Of a stretch of DNA of 64,000 bases, positions 10,125 through 20,216 are shown piece after piece. Each line of letters opens with the position of its first letter. Within the stretch, counting starts at the first letter, position 1. The notes below the pieces were generated by a model. It was given only the letters and a program-made list of their open reading frames with translations, was not told where the DNA came from and did no database searches. Source of the stretch: Halorientalis sp. (lineage in GTDB: Archaea > Halobacteriota > Halobacteria > Halobacteriales > Haloarculaceae); assembly GCF_028275115.1 (NCBI RefSeq), contig NZ_JAQCNH010000092.1:1-64000 (forward strand). The letters run 5' to 3'. Both the position numbers and the translations under genes were made by a program.

Positions 10125-12098
10125 TCAGTCGTCGGCGGGCGTCGCACCGCTCCCGCTGTCGGCCTTCTTTTTGGTGTGGGAGAGCTTCCCACCGTCGGCG
10201 AGGATTTCGCGCTCGCGCTCGGAGGCGTCCAGCGTGGCGGTGAGTTCCCAGTCGTCGTTGACGCGGACGGTGAACTCTTCCTGGCCCGTCCGGACGGCCT
10301 CGGCGACGTCGTCGACGACCTCGATGTCGTCGCCCTGCTCGATCTGCTCGTAGTCTTCGGCGTCGATCTCCAGGGGTAGGAGGCCGAAGTTGAACAGGTT
10401 CGCCTTGTGGATGCGGGCGAAACTCTGTGCGAGAACGCCCTCGACGCCGAGGTACATCGGACAGAGCGCCGCGTGTTCGCGCGAGGAGCCCTGACCGTAG
10501 TTCTCGCCGGCGACGAGGAAGCCGCCGTCGCTGCCGAGTGCGCGCTGGGCGAACTCGTCGTCGACACGGCTTAGAGTAAACTCGCTCAGTTTGGGAATGT
10601 TCGACCGGTACATCAGGATGTCCTGGGTCGCAGGGATGATGTGGTCGGTCGTGATGTTATCCTCCATCTTCAGGAGAGCCGGCCCTTCGAGTTCGGCGTC
10701 GAGTTCGTCCTTCAGCGGGACGTCGCCGATGTTCGGCCCCTTGACGAGGTCGTCGTCGACGGGGTCGTCGGGCGTGATGATGTCGTTCTCTGCACCCTCG
10801 TACTGGTCGGGGAGTTCGAGGCCCGGCGCTTCCATGTCGTCGAGCTCGTCGGCGAGGTCGCGCGGGTCGACGATTTCGCCCTTGATCGCCGCCGCGGTGG
10901 CGACCTCCGGCGAACAGAGGTAGACGTTGTCGTCCTCGATGCCCGAGCGGCCCTCGAAGTTGCGGTTGAACGTCCGCAGCGAGACCGAGTCGGACCCGGG
11001 AACGTGGCCGATGCCGATACAGGCACCACACGTCGCCTCGGAGTAGTTGACGCCGGCCGCCATCATCTCGGCGGTCCAGCCCTCACGGGCGAGCATCTCG
11101 CTCGCCTTCTTCGAACCGGGCGCGACGATCATCTCGCTCGCACGGTCGATCGTCCGGCCCTCCAGCATCTTTGCGGCGGGGAGGATGTCCTCGTACCCAC
11201 CGTTCGTACAGGAGCCGATGATGACCTGGTTGACCTCGACGCCCTCGACTTCGCTGACGGGGACGACGTTGTCGGGCATCGACGGCTCGGCGATCAGCGG
11301 TTCCAGGTCCGAGAGGTCGATGGTGAGCTGGTCGTCGTACTCGGCATCCTCGTCGGGCTGGAGCTCGACGTGCTTGTCCTCGCGGCCCTGTCGCGCGAGG
11401 TAGTCCTCGGTCTTCTCGTCGGTCGGGAAAATCGAGGAGGTCGCGCCCAGTTCCGTCCCCATGTTGGTGATGGTCGTCCGCTCGGGGACGCTGAGACTCT
11501 CGACACCGGGCCCGGTGTACTCGAAGATCTTGCTGACTCCGCCCTTCACGCTGAGGCGGCGCAGCATCTCGAGGATGACGTCCTTAGCGGTGGCCCACTC
11601 GGGCAGTTCGCCTTCCAGACGGACCTCGACGACTTCGGGCATCTCGATGTAGTAGGCACCGCCGCCCATCGCGACGGCCACGTCGAGTCCACCCGAGCCG
11701 ATGGCCAGCTGACCGAGACCGCCGGGGGTCGGCGTGTGAGAGTCACTGCCCAAGAGCGTCTTGCCGGGTGCGGCGAAGTTCTCCTTGTGGACGTTGTGAC
11801 AGATACCGTTGCCCGGACGCGAGAAGTACGCGCCGAACGTGCCAGCTGCCGAACGCAGGAAACGGTGGTCGTCGGTGTTCTTGAAGTCGAACTGGTAGGT
11901 CTGGTGGTCGCAGTACTGCGCGGCCAGTTCCGTCTGAACCTCGTCGAGGCCCAGCGCCTCGAACTGCAGCCACACCAGCGTGCCAGTCGTGTCCTGTGTC
12001 AGGACCTGATCGATCTCGATACCGATCTCCTCGCCGGTCTCCAATTCGCCTTCGACGAGGTGATCGTCGAGAATTTTTTCAGTAAGCGTCTGTCCCAT
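10125..12098 (-). CDS. acn: Aconitate hydratase
   Basis: SDSHTPTPGGLGQLAIGSGG, GSCTNGGYEDI, NYGQGSSREHAAL. Confidence 0.95.
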   Translation of the reverse strand: MGQTLTEKILDDHLVEGELETGEEIGIEIDQVLTQDTTGTLVWLQFEALGLDEVQTELAAQYCDHQTYQFDFKNTDDHRFLRSAAGTFGAYFSRPGNGICHNVHKENFAAPGKTLLGSDSHTPTPGGLGQLAIGSGGLDVAVAMGGGAYYIEMPEVVEVRLEGELPEWATAKDVILEMLRRLSVKGGVSKIFEYTGPGVESLSVPERTTITNMGTELGATSSIFPTDEKTEDYLARQGREDKHVELQPDEDAEYDDQLTIDLSDLEPLIAEPSMPDNVVPVSEVEGVEVNQVIIGSCTNGGYEDILPAAKMLEGRTIDRASEMIVAPGSKKASEMLAREGWTAEMMAAGVNYSEATCGACIGIGHVPGSDSVSLRTFNRNFEGRSGIEDDNVYLCSPEVATAAAIKGEIVDPRDLADELDDMEAPGLELPDQYEGAENDIITPDDPVDDDLVKGPNIGDVPLKDELDAELEGPALLKMEDNITTDHIIPATQDILMYRSNIPKLSEFTLSRVDDEFAQRALGSDGGFLVAGENYGQGSSREHAALCPMYLGVEGVLAQSFARIHKANLFNFGLLPLEIDAEDYEQIEQGDDIEVVDDVAEAVRTGQEEFTVRVNDDWELTATLDASEREREILADGGKLSHTKKKADSGSGATPADD

Positions 12099-12298
12099 AA
12101 CGTCTGTTGGTCGATTGTCCGCGGACATAAATCATGCGAGTCTCCGATATCAGGTCCTCTGTATCCCTAGTACCCCTTTGATGTCACCCGTTGTCGTGCG
12201 GAACCGCAGATGGCACCGTCGCGGCCGACCCCCGACGACCGCCGGGGACCCGCGTCTAAACCGCCAGCGTTTTGCACGCGCTCGCCGGCCACTCCCGC

Positions 12299-12778
12299 AT
12301 GTTCAGAAGCGGCGCGTTCCTTGCCGACCACCTCGACGACCTGCGCGAGTCACAGGTCCAGCCAAACGGCGTCGACCTCACACTCGGGACCGTCTTCGAG
12401 CAGGAGCGTCCGGGACGGATCGAGCGGGGTGACAAGACCGTCGGGGACCGCCGGGAACTCGACCCAAACCCCGACGGCGACGACGGCAACGGCGTCTACC
12501 GTCTCGAACCGGGCGGGTACATCGTCCGGTACGCCGAGCGTATCCGGATTCCGGAGGAACACGTCGGCTTCCTCTACCCCCGGTCCTCACTGCTTCGCAA
12601 CTCCTGTATGCTCGACACGGCGGTCTGGGACGCCGGCTACGAGGGCCGCGGCGAGGGCCTGCTGGAGGTTCACCACGAGATCGAACTCCAGACAGGTGCC
12701 CGTATCGCACAGCTGACGCTCGCGGCCGCAGACCACGAGGGAATCTACGATGGCTCCTACCAGCGCGAGAATCTCTAA
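12299..12778 (+). CDS. Archaeal dUTPase / dCTP deaminase-like (Dcd family)
   Basis: VQPNGVDLTLG, YPRSSLLRN, WDAGYEGRGEGLLEVHH. Confidence 0.85.
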   Translation: MFRSGAFLADHLDDLRESQVQPNGVDLTLGTVFEQERPGRIERGDKTVGDRRELDPNPDGDDGNGVYRLEPGGYIVRYAERIRIPEEHVGFLYPRSSLLRNSCMLDTAVWDAGYEGRGEGLLEVHHEIELQTGARIAQLTLAAADHEGIYDGSYQRENL

Positions 12779-13431
12779 GAGCGCCGGCGCTCGACCGCTC
12801 GACGGAGCGCGACAACTTCCTCGCGGACGGCCGCCCACTGCTCGGCCGTGCCGGGGCGCGCTCCGTCGCCACCGGTCTCGGTCACACCACCGAACTCGTC
12901 CCCGCCGCCGTATCGAGTGCGCTGGCTCTCGACCAACTGCTGGACGACACTCGGGTCGTCGACGTTGCTGAACGCCAGTTCGGTCCCCGACCCACCCGCC
13001 GTGTCGAAGGCCACTGTCCCGTAGTCGAACAGGGTCCCGGTGATTCCCCGCGCGTAGGCGACGTTCTGGACCGTCTCGTGCCCGACAGTCGTGACCCGCT
13101 GCCCGAGAACTCCGTTCTTTCGGTAGAGGTGGCTGTCGGTCACGACGTACTCGGTGTGTCTGACACGGATGAGCGTCCAGATCGGCATCACGACACCGGT
13201 CAGGACGGCCAGCACGCTCAGCGCTACCAGCACGACGCTTCCCACCTGGGTCGCGGCGTACCACAGAGCGCCCAGTCCGACGAGGACGAACGCCAGACCG
13301 ACGACGAGGGACCGAATGACCGTCTGGATACGCGGACTGCCCCGCCACTGGACGGTCTCGTCACTCGCCAGCGGGAGCCACGCCGGCGGGGGACCGTTCG
13401 CGCCGGTCCCGCCGTCAGTTCCGTCGGTCAT
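12775..13431 (-). CDS. PH domain-containing (bPH2/YdbS-like) membrane protein
   Basis: Two TM segments then TEYVVTDSHLYRKNGVLGQRVTTVGHETVQNV. Confidence 0.75.
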   Translation of the reverse strand: MTDGTDGGTGANGPPPAWLPLASDETVQWRGSPRIQTVIRSLVVGLAFVLVGLGALWYAATQVGSVVLVALSVLAVLTGVVMPIWTLIRVRHTEYVVTDSHLYRKNGVLGQRVTTVGHETVQNVAYARGITGTLFDYGTVAFDTAGGSGTELAFSNVDDPSVVQQLVESQRTRYGGGDEFGGVTETGGDGARPGTAEQWAAVREEVVALRRAVERRRS

Positions 13432-14121
13432 CTCGGCCCTCCGGGTCGCTCGGTGTACTGTCGTTGCTGTCGGCCTCGACGGCGGTGCGGATCGCACGCA
13501 ACTCGGTGAGGATCTCGTCCAGCACCTCGTCGGGGCCGCGACTCGTCGGTCCGTCCTCGCCGCGTTTGCCCCGGGACCGCCGGCTCTGTTCGTCGATGCG
13601 CCGCTGGACCGACTTCGGACTCGGGACGGCACGGAACGTCATCTCGACGCCGGTCCCACCGGCCGTGGAGATGTCGACGGTGCCGTAGCCGAAGTAGTTC
13701 CCCAGCGCCCCCTGCGAGTAGGAGATGTTCTGGACCTTCTCGAACTCGATTTTCTGGACGTCCCGCGACAGGATGCCGCTTTTCCGGTAGAGCGCCTCGT
13801 TCGTCAGCAGATACACCGTGTTCTCGCGGTTTAGCTGAATTGAGGCGCTAAGCCCCCTTCCTCAGCGAGCGCCGACGAACGGGGGGTGCGAGCAGGGAGG
13901 GGATACAGCGCCGAACAGTTCTCATACACGATTCGGTACGCGCCGACGACGATGGGAATCCCGATCAGCAAGAGCGCCAGCGGGAGTCCGACGATCAGCG
14001 CGGGGACGATACTGTAGACGTGAGGGTTACCGGACCACTGTCTCTGTTCGCCGTCGTCGAGGGTGAGCCAGTCGAACTCGCTCGCCGTGGCGTCGGAGGA
14101 CTCGGGCGGTTCGGTCGTCAT
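13415..14121 (-). pseudogene. Second PH domain (bPH2) membrane protein, split by a ~98 bp hairpin insertion
   Basis: N-terminal half ORF 13831..14121 (ends ...GAYRIVYEN) and C-terminal half ORF 13415..13816 (TVYLLTNEALYRKSGILSRDVQKIEFEKVQNI); GAYRIVYEN+TVYLLTNEALYRKSG aligns without gap to IWTLIRVRHTEYVVTDSHLYRKNG of the neighbouring paralogue. Confidence 0.8.
13820..13923. mobile_element. Short non-autonomous IS200/IS605-type hairpin element (PATE/MITE-like)
   Basis: Flanked by GTTCTC at 13820-13825 and 13918-13923; internal AAGCCCCCTTCCTC...GCAGGGAGGGGATAC resembles IS1341 right-end hairpins elsewhere in the window. Confidence 0.7.
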
Positions 14122-14284
14122 ACGCGCCGATTGTTCGTGGCCCTACATAATCGGTGCTGTCGACGCGTCCATCGCCGGCGGACTGCTCGACCGCAGAGCG
14201 GCGAGGCTGTACCGCTGGTCTCGCGTCACGGCCCTCCACCCGTCCATCAGGCTGATATGTCCGCTCGTGGAACGGGCGTGGTAG

Positions 14285-15703
14285 ATGTCCCGACGTCGGA
14301 CGGCGGTGGCGACGGTGCTAACGCTGCTCGCGCTCATCGCGGGCACGGGCGTTGTGAACGCGTCACCGACTGCCGACGCGGCACAGACTGACGGCGCCAA
14401 TTTGACGACGTTCGTCGCGCCGGGCGACACGCTCGAAGCCCTCCGGGACGGGACGGCCACTGACGTACTCACACGACGACAGCGAGTGGCACTCTCGGAC
14501 GCACTCGTGGTGCGTGTGTCGAGTCCCGACCTGGGGACGACGGTGGCCGACCAGCCCGGCAACACCACGACTGCACGCTTCCGGGCGCTACTGTCGAGCC
14601 CCGACGCGTCCCTGACCGGTGTCGAGATTACGTCGGGCGACGACCCGCCGCGAACCGCCGACCTGCGGGCCGAGCAACTCGTCGTCCGTCGCGCCGGTCA
14701 GAACACGTTCGATCTGATCTACGACACCGGCCAGTTGCGCGCGACGGACGACACGAACGGCAACGGCCGCCCAGACGAGGACGGCGGCACGGCCGTCGTG
14801 CCCGTCAGGGTGTTCGAAGTTGCGTTCACCCACGACGGCGCCGCCGCGGCGTCGCCGGTGGGTTTCTTTCCCGCGGCCGTCACCTTCTCGACGCCGTCGA
14901 ACGACGGTGTGGTGTTGTACCCGTTGCCCGGCCAGCGACTGATCGGGCAAACCCCGCTGGCGCCCGGGACGACGCTCACCGTCTCGCTCGACGGGGTCGG
15001 ACGTCCCTTCGCGGCCGAGCGGACCACGACCGTCACCGGCAGACAGCAGTCGTTCGCCAACCTCTCGCTGAACCTGACAGGCGCGCACGCGGGCACCCCG
15101 CTCACGGTCACGGCCAGGTTCGACGGAGAGTCCATCACCGAGACACGGGGGCGGCTGGCCGAACTGAACGCCACGTTTATGACGGCCGGGACGAACGACC
15201 CGCGGACCCGACTTCGACTCCGAAACGTCTCCTTTGCCACCGACGGCTTCCTCGTGGTCAGGGACGGTGCGGACGGGCCACTCGTTGCGAACCGATACGT
15301 CGAGGCCGGCGAGTACGACTCGCTGACGGTCCGGTACCGGCAGGTAGCGGCGGCTGACTCGGCGGTCGTGACCGCCTACGTCGACGTCGACGGTGACCGC
15401 TTCCTCGTGCGCGGTGGCCCAGACCGGCCCTTCCGTCAAGACGGCGAGCGCGTCTCGACGGTCGTCGACCTCGACCAGTCCACACCCGCCACGCCACAGC
15501 CAACCGACACGCCGGCGACCACACCACCGACCACTGTACCGCCGACCGACACGCCGACGACTGCCCCGATATCACCGGACACCGTCGAGGCGCGGCCGCA
15601 GTCGGGAGATCGGCTCACCGACGCCAGCGGTGACGGGTTCGGACCCGTCATCGCGCTCGTGGTGCTCGTCCTCGTCCTCGCCGGGGCCGCTCGGTGCGAC
15701 TAA
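14285..15703 (+). CDS. Secreted/surface-anchored protein with Thr/Pro-rich linker and C-terminal TM segment
   Basis: Signal peptide MSRRRTAVATVLTLLALIAGTGVVNA; TPATPQPTDTPATTPPTTVPPTDTPTTA linker; FGPVIALVVLVLVLAGAARCD end. Confidence 0.75.
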   Translation: MSRRRTAVATVLTLLALIAGTGVVNASPTADAAQTDGANLTTFVAPGDTLEALRDGTATDVLTRRQRVALSDALVVRVSSPDLGTTVADQPGNTTTARFRALLSSPDASLTGVEITSGDDPPRTADLRAEQLVVRRAGQNTFDLIYDTGQLRATDDTNGNGRPDEDGGTAVVPVRVFEVAFTHDGAAAASPVGFFPAAVTFSTPSNDGVVLYPLPGQRLIGQTPLAPGTTLTVSLDGVGRPFAAERTTTVTGRQQSFANLSLNLTGAHAGTPLTVTARFDGESITETRGRLAELNATFMTAGTNDPRTRLRLRNVSFATDGFLVVRDGADGPLVANRYVEAGEYDSLTVRYRQVAAADSAVVTAYVDVDGDRFLVRGGPDRPFRQDGERVSTVVDLDQSTPATPQPTDTPATTPPTTVPPTDTPTTAPISPDTVEARPQSGDRLTDASGDGFGPVIALVVLVLVLAGAARCD

Positions 15704-15749
15704 TCCGCGTGTGCGAACACGCGGGCGCGACTCGTATCGCCGTCCCGTG

Positions 15750-16277
15750 TCAGTCGGCGAACTTCTCGCGGACCTTCTGGACCTTCGGTCGGACGTTGGC
15801 CGCGCAGTAGGGTTTGTTCGGGTTCTTCTCGAAGTAGTCCTGATGATACGACTCTGCCTCCCAGAACCGTTCCAGTGACTCGACTTCGGTCACGATGGCG
15901 TCGTCGTAGACGCCGTCGGCTTCGAGCTCCTCGACGAACCGCTCGACGGCCTCGCGCTGAGCGTCGTCGTGGTAGTAGACGGCCGAACGGTACTGCGTTC
16001 CCACGTCCGGTCCCTCGCGGTCTTCCGTCGTCGGGTTGTGGACGCTGAAAAACACTTCGAGCAGGTCCTCGTATGCCAACGCGTCGGGGTCGTAGGTCAC
16101 CTGCACCGCCTCGGCGTGACCGGTCTCGCCGCGACAGACGGCCTCGTAAGCCGGGTCGTCCACGTGGCCGCCACAGTAGCCCGAGACGGCCGACTCGACG
16201 CCGTCGAGTTGCTTGAACGCAGCCTCGATACACCAGAAACAGCCGCCCGCCAGGGTCGCCCGTTCGCTCTCACTCAT
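15750..16277 (-). CDS. msrA: Peptide-methionine (S)-S-oxide reductase
   Basis: LAGGCFWCIEAAF and VGTQYRSAVYYHD. Confidence 0.95.
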   Translation of the reverse strand: MSESERATLAGGCFWCIEAAFKQLDGVESAVSGYCGGHVDDPAYEAVCRGETGHAEAVQVTYDPDALAYEDLLEVFFSVHNPTTEDREGPDVGTQYRSAVYYHDDAQREAVERFVEELEADGVYDDAIVTEVESLERFWEAESYHQDYFEKNPNKPYCAANVRPKVQKVREKFAD

Positions 16278-16673
16278 CGTCAGCGATAGGGACTCCAGCG
16301 TCGTAAGTTCCTCGCCGCGGGCGATTCCGTCCGACTCGGTGTGACAGTCGCCCTGCTGGCAGCCAGGAGCGAAGTCCCGGCTCAACCCACTCTCCTCGCC
16401 GGTCGACCCCGCTCTGCCCGGACCCGCGGTCCTGGCTCGACTGCGTCACATACCGAACCACAACGTGACAGTACCACATATTCGTGTCTACGAAATGAAT
16501 CCGGGGCCGTCACGGGAACCCGTCTCTCTCTGGTTGCACGACGCGTGCCTGCACGGTCCCCGTGAGGGGGGGAAAACCTCCCTCACGAATCGGTTGCCCC
16601 CGTCAGCTACCCCGGACTCGACACCGACAAACCGCAAGCCACGTGAGCGTCGGCGTAGTATCGGCGACCCGCC

Positions 16674-16973
16674 ATGACAGAGGACGATTCGTCAACGGAC
16701 GCCGACGATCGCACGCTCATCCGCAGCGGCCGCGAATTCGAACAGGAGTACCGTCTCGACGCGGCCGAGGCGGGCCAGTTCCTGATCGACCTCGGCGAAC
16801 AGCTCCGCAGCGGCGACGAACTGACAGTCACGACCGACGAGTGGAAACTCCCGTTCGGCTTCGGCGAACCCGTCGAACTGGAGATCGACTTCGAGGGCAT
16901 GGGCGACCCCGAACTGGAGATCGAACTGGAACTCCCGGGCCGCACCGACGAGCGCGCGCCTGACGTGGAGTAG
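16674..16973 (+). CDS. Amphi-Trp domain-containing protein
   Basis: Short acidic ORF with EWKLPFGFGEPVELEIDFEG. Confidence 0.65.
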   Translation: MTEDDSSTDADDRTLIRSGREFEQEYRLDAAEAGQFLIDLGEQLRSGDELTVTTDEWKLPFGFGEPVELEIDFEGMGDPELEIELELPGRTDERAPDVE

Positions 16974-17358
16974 CGGTCCCGGGCAGGCCTGGGCGTCATC
17001 GCCCGGCGCACCCGTCCTGGTGACGACGGTGACCGTCACGAGGAGAGCGCCGACCAGAAGCGATTCGCGGTCCTAAACCCGAGCAGTGTGCTCCGCTACC
17101 GTCTCGGGGCACAGGTGCCGCCGAACACACAGCCACCCGGCGTCGTCTGCGGCACGGCGTGATCGTCGGCGAGGACGAGCCACAGAAGGGAGTCGGAGCG
17201 GGGGCCGAGTCGGCCGGATGGAAGCGGACCCGCCGGTGGTGGTTGAGTACAGCCTCATCGAGAGGGGCGTGGAACCCTCCGACGTGCTGGCGGACTTGGG
17301 TGTGTGGGCGAGACGGTGGGGCGGGGACGTCTCCGGTAGGTTCGACAGCCGGCTCTCG

Positions 17359-17380
17359 CCCGCGGCGTCGCTGCCGCGGG
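17359..17380. terminator. Stem-loop CCCGCGGC-GTCGCT-GCCGCGGG downstream of 17396..18145
   Basis: 8 bp perfect inverted repeat. Confidence 0.3.
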
Positions 17381-17395
17381 CTGTGCTCGACGGTC

Positions 17396-18145
17396 TCACC
17401 GCTCGACCGACCCGTGGTTCGTGATGGTTTCGAGAAACAATAGCAGCGGACTCTCGTCGGTCCGGACGTACTCGTAGTCGACGGCGTCGAGTCCGTCCAG
17501 AATCTCGACGCGGACGTGGGCGCGGATTCGCTCCGGATCGGCCGTGTCGGCCCCGATGTCGTCGACCAGCGCGGTGTCGTGGGTCAGGAACCCGAACCGC
17601 TCGATGTCGATGTCGGGGAGGCTCTCGTGGAGTCGGAGCGCGTTCTCCACGTCCCGCTCGGTGTACTCCGCAGTCGTCCGGTACGCGTAACCCTCGGTCA
17701 CGGGGTTGTCGACCGCCAGCACGACTACGCTATCCCCGTCTCGGGCCCGAACGTCGAGATACGACTGGTCCAGGCCCGAACCGCTGGTCTCGACAGTCAC
17801 TGTGTACGGCTCTCCCCCTGCGAGCTCGGTGACGGCGTCGTGGTGGAAGGCCGACAGACGCTCCCGGGCCGTTCGCTGGTCGCTGGCCAGCTCGCGGTAG
17901 GCGTCTTCCCACTCCGGAAAGAGCCTGACTGGTCCCGTGGTCTCCCGCCTGACTGCCCGTTTTTCCGGCCTGCTGAGGGGGTACTCCCGCTCGGCTGCGT
18001 CGTGGAGCGTGTCGGCGTTGGCCCGCCTGAACGCGGCCGTCAGTTCCGTCCGAAGCTCGCTCCGCTGGTCGTTCAGCTCCCGCTCGACGGCCCGCAACTC
18101 CCGTTCGAGTTCGAACACCTCCTCGAAGTCCAGGTCTGTGTCCAT
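17396..18145 (-). CDS. Hypothetical protein with N-terminal coiled coil
   Basis: Intact acidic ORF; FELERELRAVERELNDQRSELRTEL heptads. Confidence 0.6.
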   Translation of the reverse strand: MDTDLDFEEVFELERELRAVERELNDQRSELRTELTAAFRRANADTLHDAAEREYPLSRPEKRAVRRETTGPVRLFPEWEDAYRELASDQRTARERLSAFHHDAVTELAGGEPYTVTVETSGSGLDQSYLDVRARDGDSVVVLAVDNPVTEGYAYRTTAEYTERDVENALRLHESLPDIDIERFGFLTHDTALVDDIGADTADPERIRAHVRVEILDGLDAVDYEYVRTDESPLLLFLETITNHGSVER

Positions 18146-18320
18146 GGGTCGGGGCCGGGCGGCTCGCCGGCTCGGACGTCACTACCAGTCGCCAGGACTT
18201 GTGCGTTCGGGCGAGTTCGCGCCGGGCCGATACCCGAAGGCTGCGTTTTCGTTGCCCGTCACCACTCGTCGTCACGTTCACAGCCGAAAACCTTTCACAG
18301 AGACGAATCAAGCCCGTGGC

Positions 18321-18794
18321 ATGGCCAGCGAGGATATCGACGACGTGGACAGGGCGATCCTCCACGCGCTCCAGGAGGACGCGCGGAACATGTCCTCGGG
18401 CGACATCGCGGAACGGACCGAGACGTCTGACAGTACGGTCCGCAAGCGGATCCAGCGACTGGAGTCCGACGGCATCGTCAAGGGGTACAGCGCCGACGTC
18501 GACTACGGAGCGTCGGGGTTCCCGCTCCGGATGCTGCTCTTCTGTACCGCCTCGATTCCCGAACGGGGGGAACTCGTCTCCGACGTCCTCGCTATCGACG
18601 GCGTCATCTCCGTCCAGGAACTGGTTACCGGCGAGCAGAACCTGCTCGTGACCGCTGTGGGGGAGTCCGACAGCGACATCACGCCGGTCGCACAGGAACT
18701 GCTCGACATGGGGCTGACCGTCGCCGACGAGGTACTCGTTCGGAGCCACGAGACGACGCCGTTCGGCGGGTTCGTCTCCGGGGAGCAGTCCTGA
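18321..18794 (+). CDS. Lrp/AsnC family transcriptional regulator
   Basis: DRAILHALQEDARNMSSGDIAERTETSDSTVRKRIQRLESDGIVKGY HTH. Confidence 0.85.
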   Translation: MASEDIDDVDRAILHALQEDARNMSSGDIAERTETSDSTVRKRIQRLESDGIVKGYSADVDYGASGFPLRMLLFCTASIPERGELVSDVLAIDGVISVQELVTGEQNLLVTAVGESDSDITPVAQELLDMGLTVADEVLVRSHETTPFGGFVSGEQS

Positions 18795-18795
18795 C

Positions 18796-19812
18796 TCAGC
18801 GGACCACACGTTTCACGTCGAGTGGCGTCGCCCGGCGGACCACGGCCCGAATCGGGTCCACCGTGGCGGCCAGGTTGTTCGACTCGCCGTCGAGCACCAG
18901 TAGTGCCGCGTCCCGACCTGCTTCAATGACGCCGCAGTTCAGTCCCACCGCGTCGGCACCGGCTACCGTCGCCATCCGGAGAACCTCCTGTGCGGTCACG
19001 TCGAAGTGCTTTGCAGTGTACGCCATCTCGCGGAACATCGACGGCGGATTGAGCATGACGTTGTCCGTGCCGAGTGCGACCGACGTGTGGTCGAGCAGGG
19101 CACGGACCGGCGGGCGACCCACGTCAAGGACCTGGTTCGCACGTGGGCACACGGCGACTGGGACGGCCTGGTCGGCGACCCGTTCGAGGTGGGCCTCCGC
19201 CGCGTGGACCATGTGGACGAGCAGGTCCGGTTCGAGGTCCAGTGCGGGGTGGATATCGGTCGCATCCGGTTCGCCAGCGTGGATGGCGAACGGAACGTTC
19301 CCGTCCCGGGCGGCTGCCCGTTCGGTCGTGAAATCGTCGTCGTTCGCACCGCTCGCGCCGTACCCGTCCGCCACGTCGAGGACGTCCGCCGGACCGCTCC
19401 CGAAGACGAACGGAGCGACGTACTCGCCGTCCGCGGCGGCCCGGAGCGCGCGGGTACCCGACGGACCCGATTCGCGGAAATCGAGGCACGCGGCCGTTCC
19501 CGTCTGCTGCATAAACCGGAGTGTGCGTTGGATTTCGGCGACGAGTGTCTCTCTGTCGGCGGCCGCCAGCCGCTGGTGTTTCTGGCTGTCCGGCGGTGCG
19601 ACAGCCGCTTCGAGCCCGAGGCCGACGGCAGCCTCCTTGGCCACCGAGTCTCCGACGTGGGTGTGGGCGTTGACGAACGCCGGCACGACGATGTCGGTGG
19701 AGTCGGTGCCGTCCCGCTCGACGGCCGTTATTCGCCCGTCTTCGACGACGACCGTCCCCTCTATGGGCTCCAGCGACGACCCGGCCACGACCGTCCCCTC
19801 AAGCTCCTCCAT
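18796..19812 (-). CDS. Amidohydrolase family protein
   Basis: PAFVNAHTHVGDS, AIHAGEPD, LGTDNVMLNPPSMFREM metal-binding motifs. Confidence 0.85.
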   Translation of the reverse strand: MEELEGTVVAGSSLEPIEGTVVVEDGRITAVERDGTDSTDIVVPAFVNAHTHVGDSVAKEAAVGLGLEAAVAPPDSQKHQRLAAADRETLVAEIQRTLRFMQQTGTAACLDFRESGPSGTRALRAAADGEYVAPFVFGSGPADVLDVADGYGASGANDDDFTTERAAARDGNVPFAIHAGEPDATDIHPALDLEPDLLVHMVHAAEAHLERVADQAVPVAVCPRANQVLDVGRPPVRALLDHTSVALGTDNVMLNPPSMFREMAYTAKHFDVTAQEVLRMATVAGADAVGLNCGVIEAGRDAALLVLDGESNNLAATVDPIRAVVRRATPLDVKRVVR

Positions 19813-20063
19813 ACAGTTCTCTTCCGCTGAATAACAATATGGGTTTCTGATGGATATTGAACGGACGAGCAAGCGAAACAACACCTCGAAGCGGGCGCGT
19901 CCACTACGACGGTCCGTACGGCTCCCCCGCGACGGCACTCCTCTGTGACCGTCGACGGGGAAATCGACCCGGAGACACCACACTCCCGACTCTCCGACGG
20001 CGTACTCGGTCGCATCGCGAGCGACGTACCCCGTGTGAACCGTCCCCAATATTAAGACCATAA

Positions 20064-20108
20064 TGTTCTATAATTACTTCTATAGAGAACAGTTTGTTAG
20101 TATAGAAG
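20064..20108. promoter_or_regulatory. AT-rich promoter region with overlapping inverted repeats upstream of dabB
   Basis: CTTCTATA (20077-20084)/TATAGAAG (20101-20108) and TGTTCT (20064-20069)/AGAACA (20086-20091). Confidence 0.45.
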
Positions 20109-20216
20109 ATTTTAATACACAGTTCGTTCGTACTAATGGGTGAAGACAACCGACACCAGTCCGCTGGAGTGGTCGTCGAAGCTCCGAGGTGGGGTGGCGT
20201 CAGGACGAGCCAACCG

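Noticed and set aside
10641-12170. 509-aa plus-strand ORF opposite aconitase
   Set aside because: Antisense shadow ORF typical of high-GC DNA; minus strand encodes a well-conserved aconitase.
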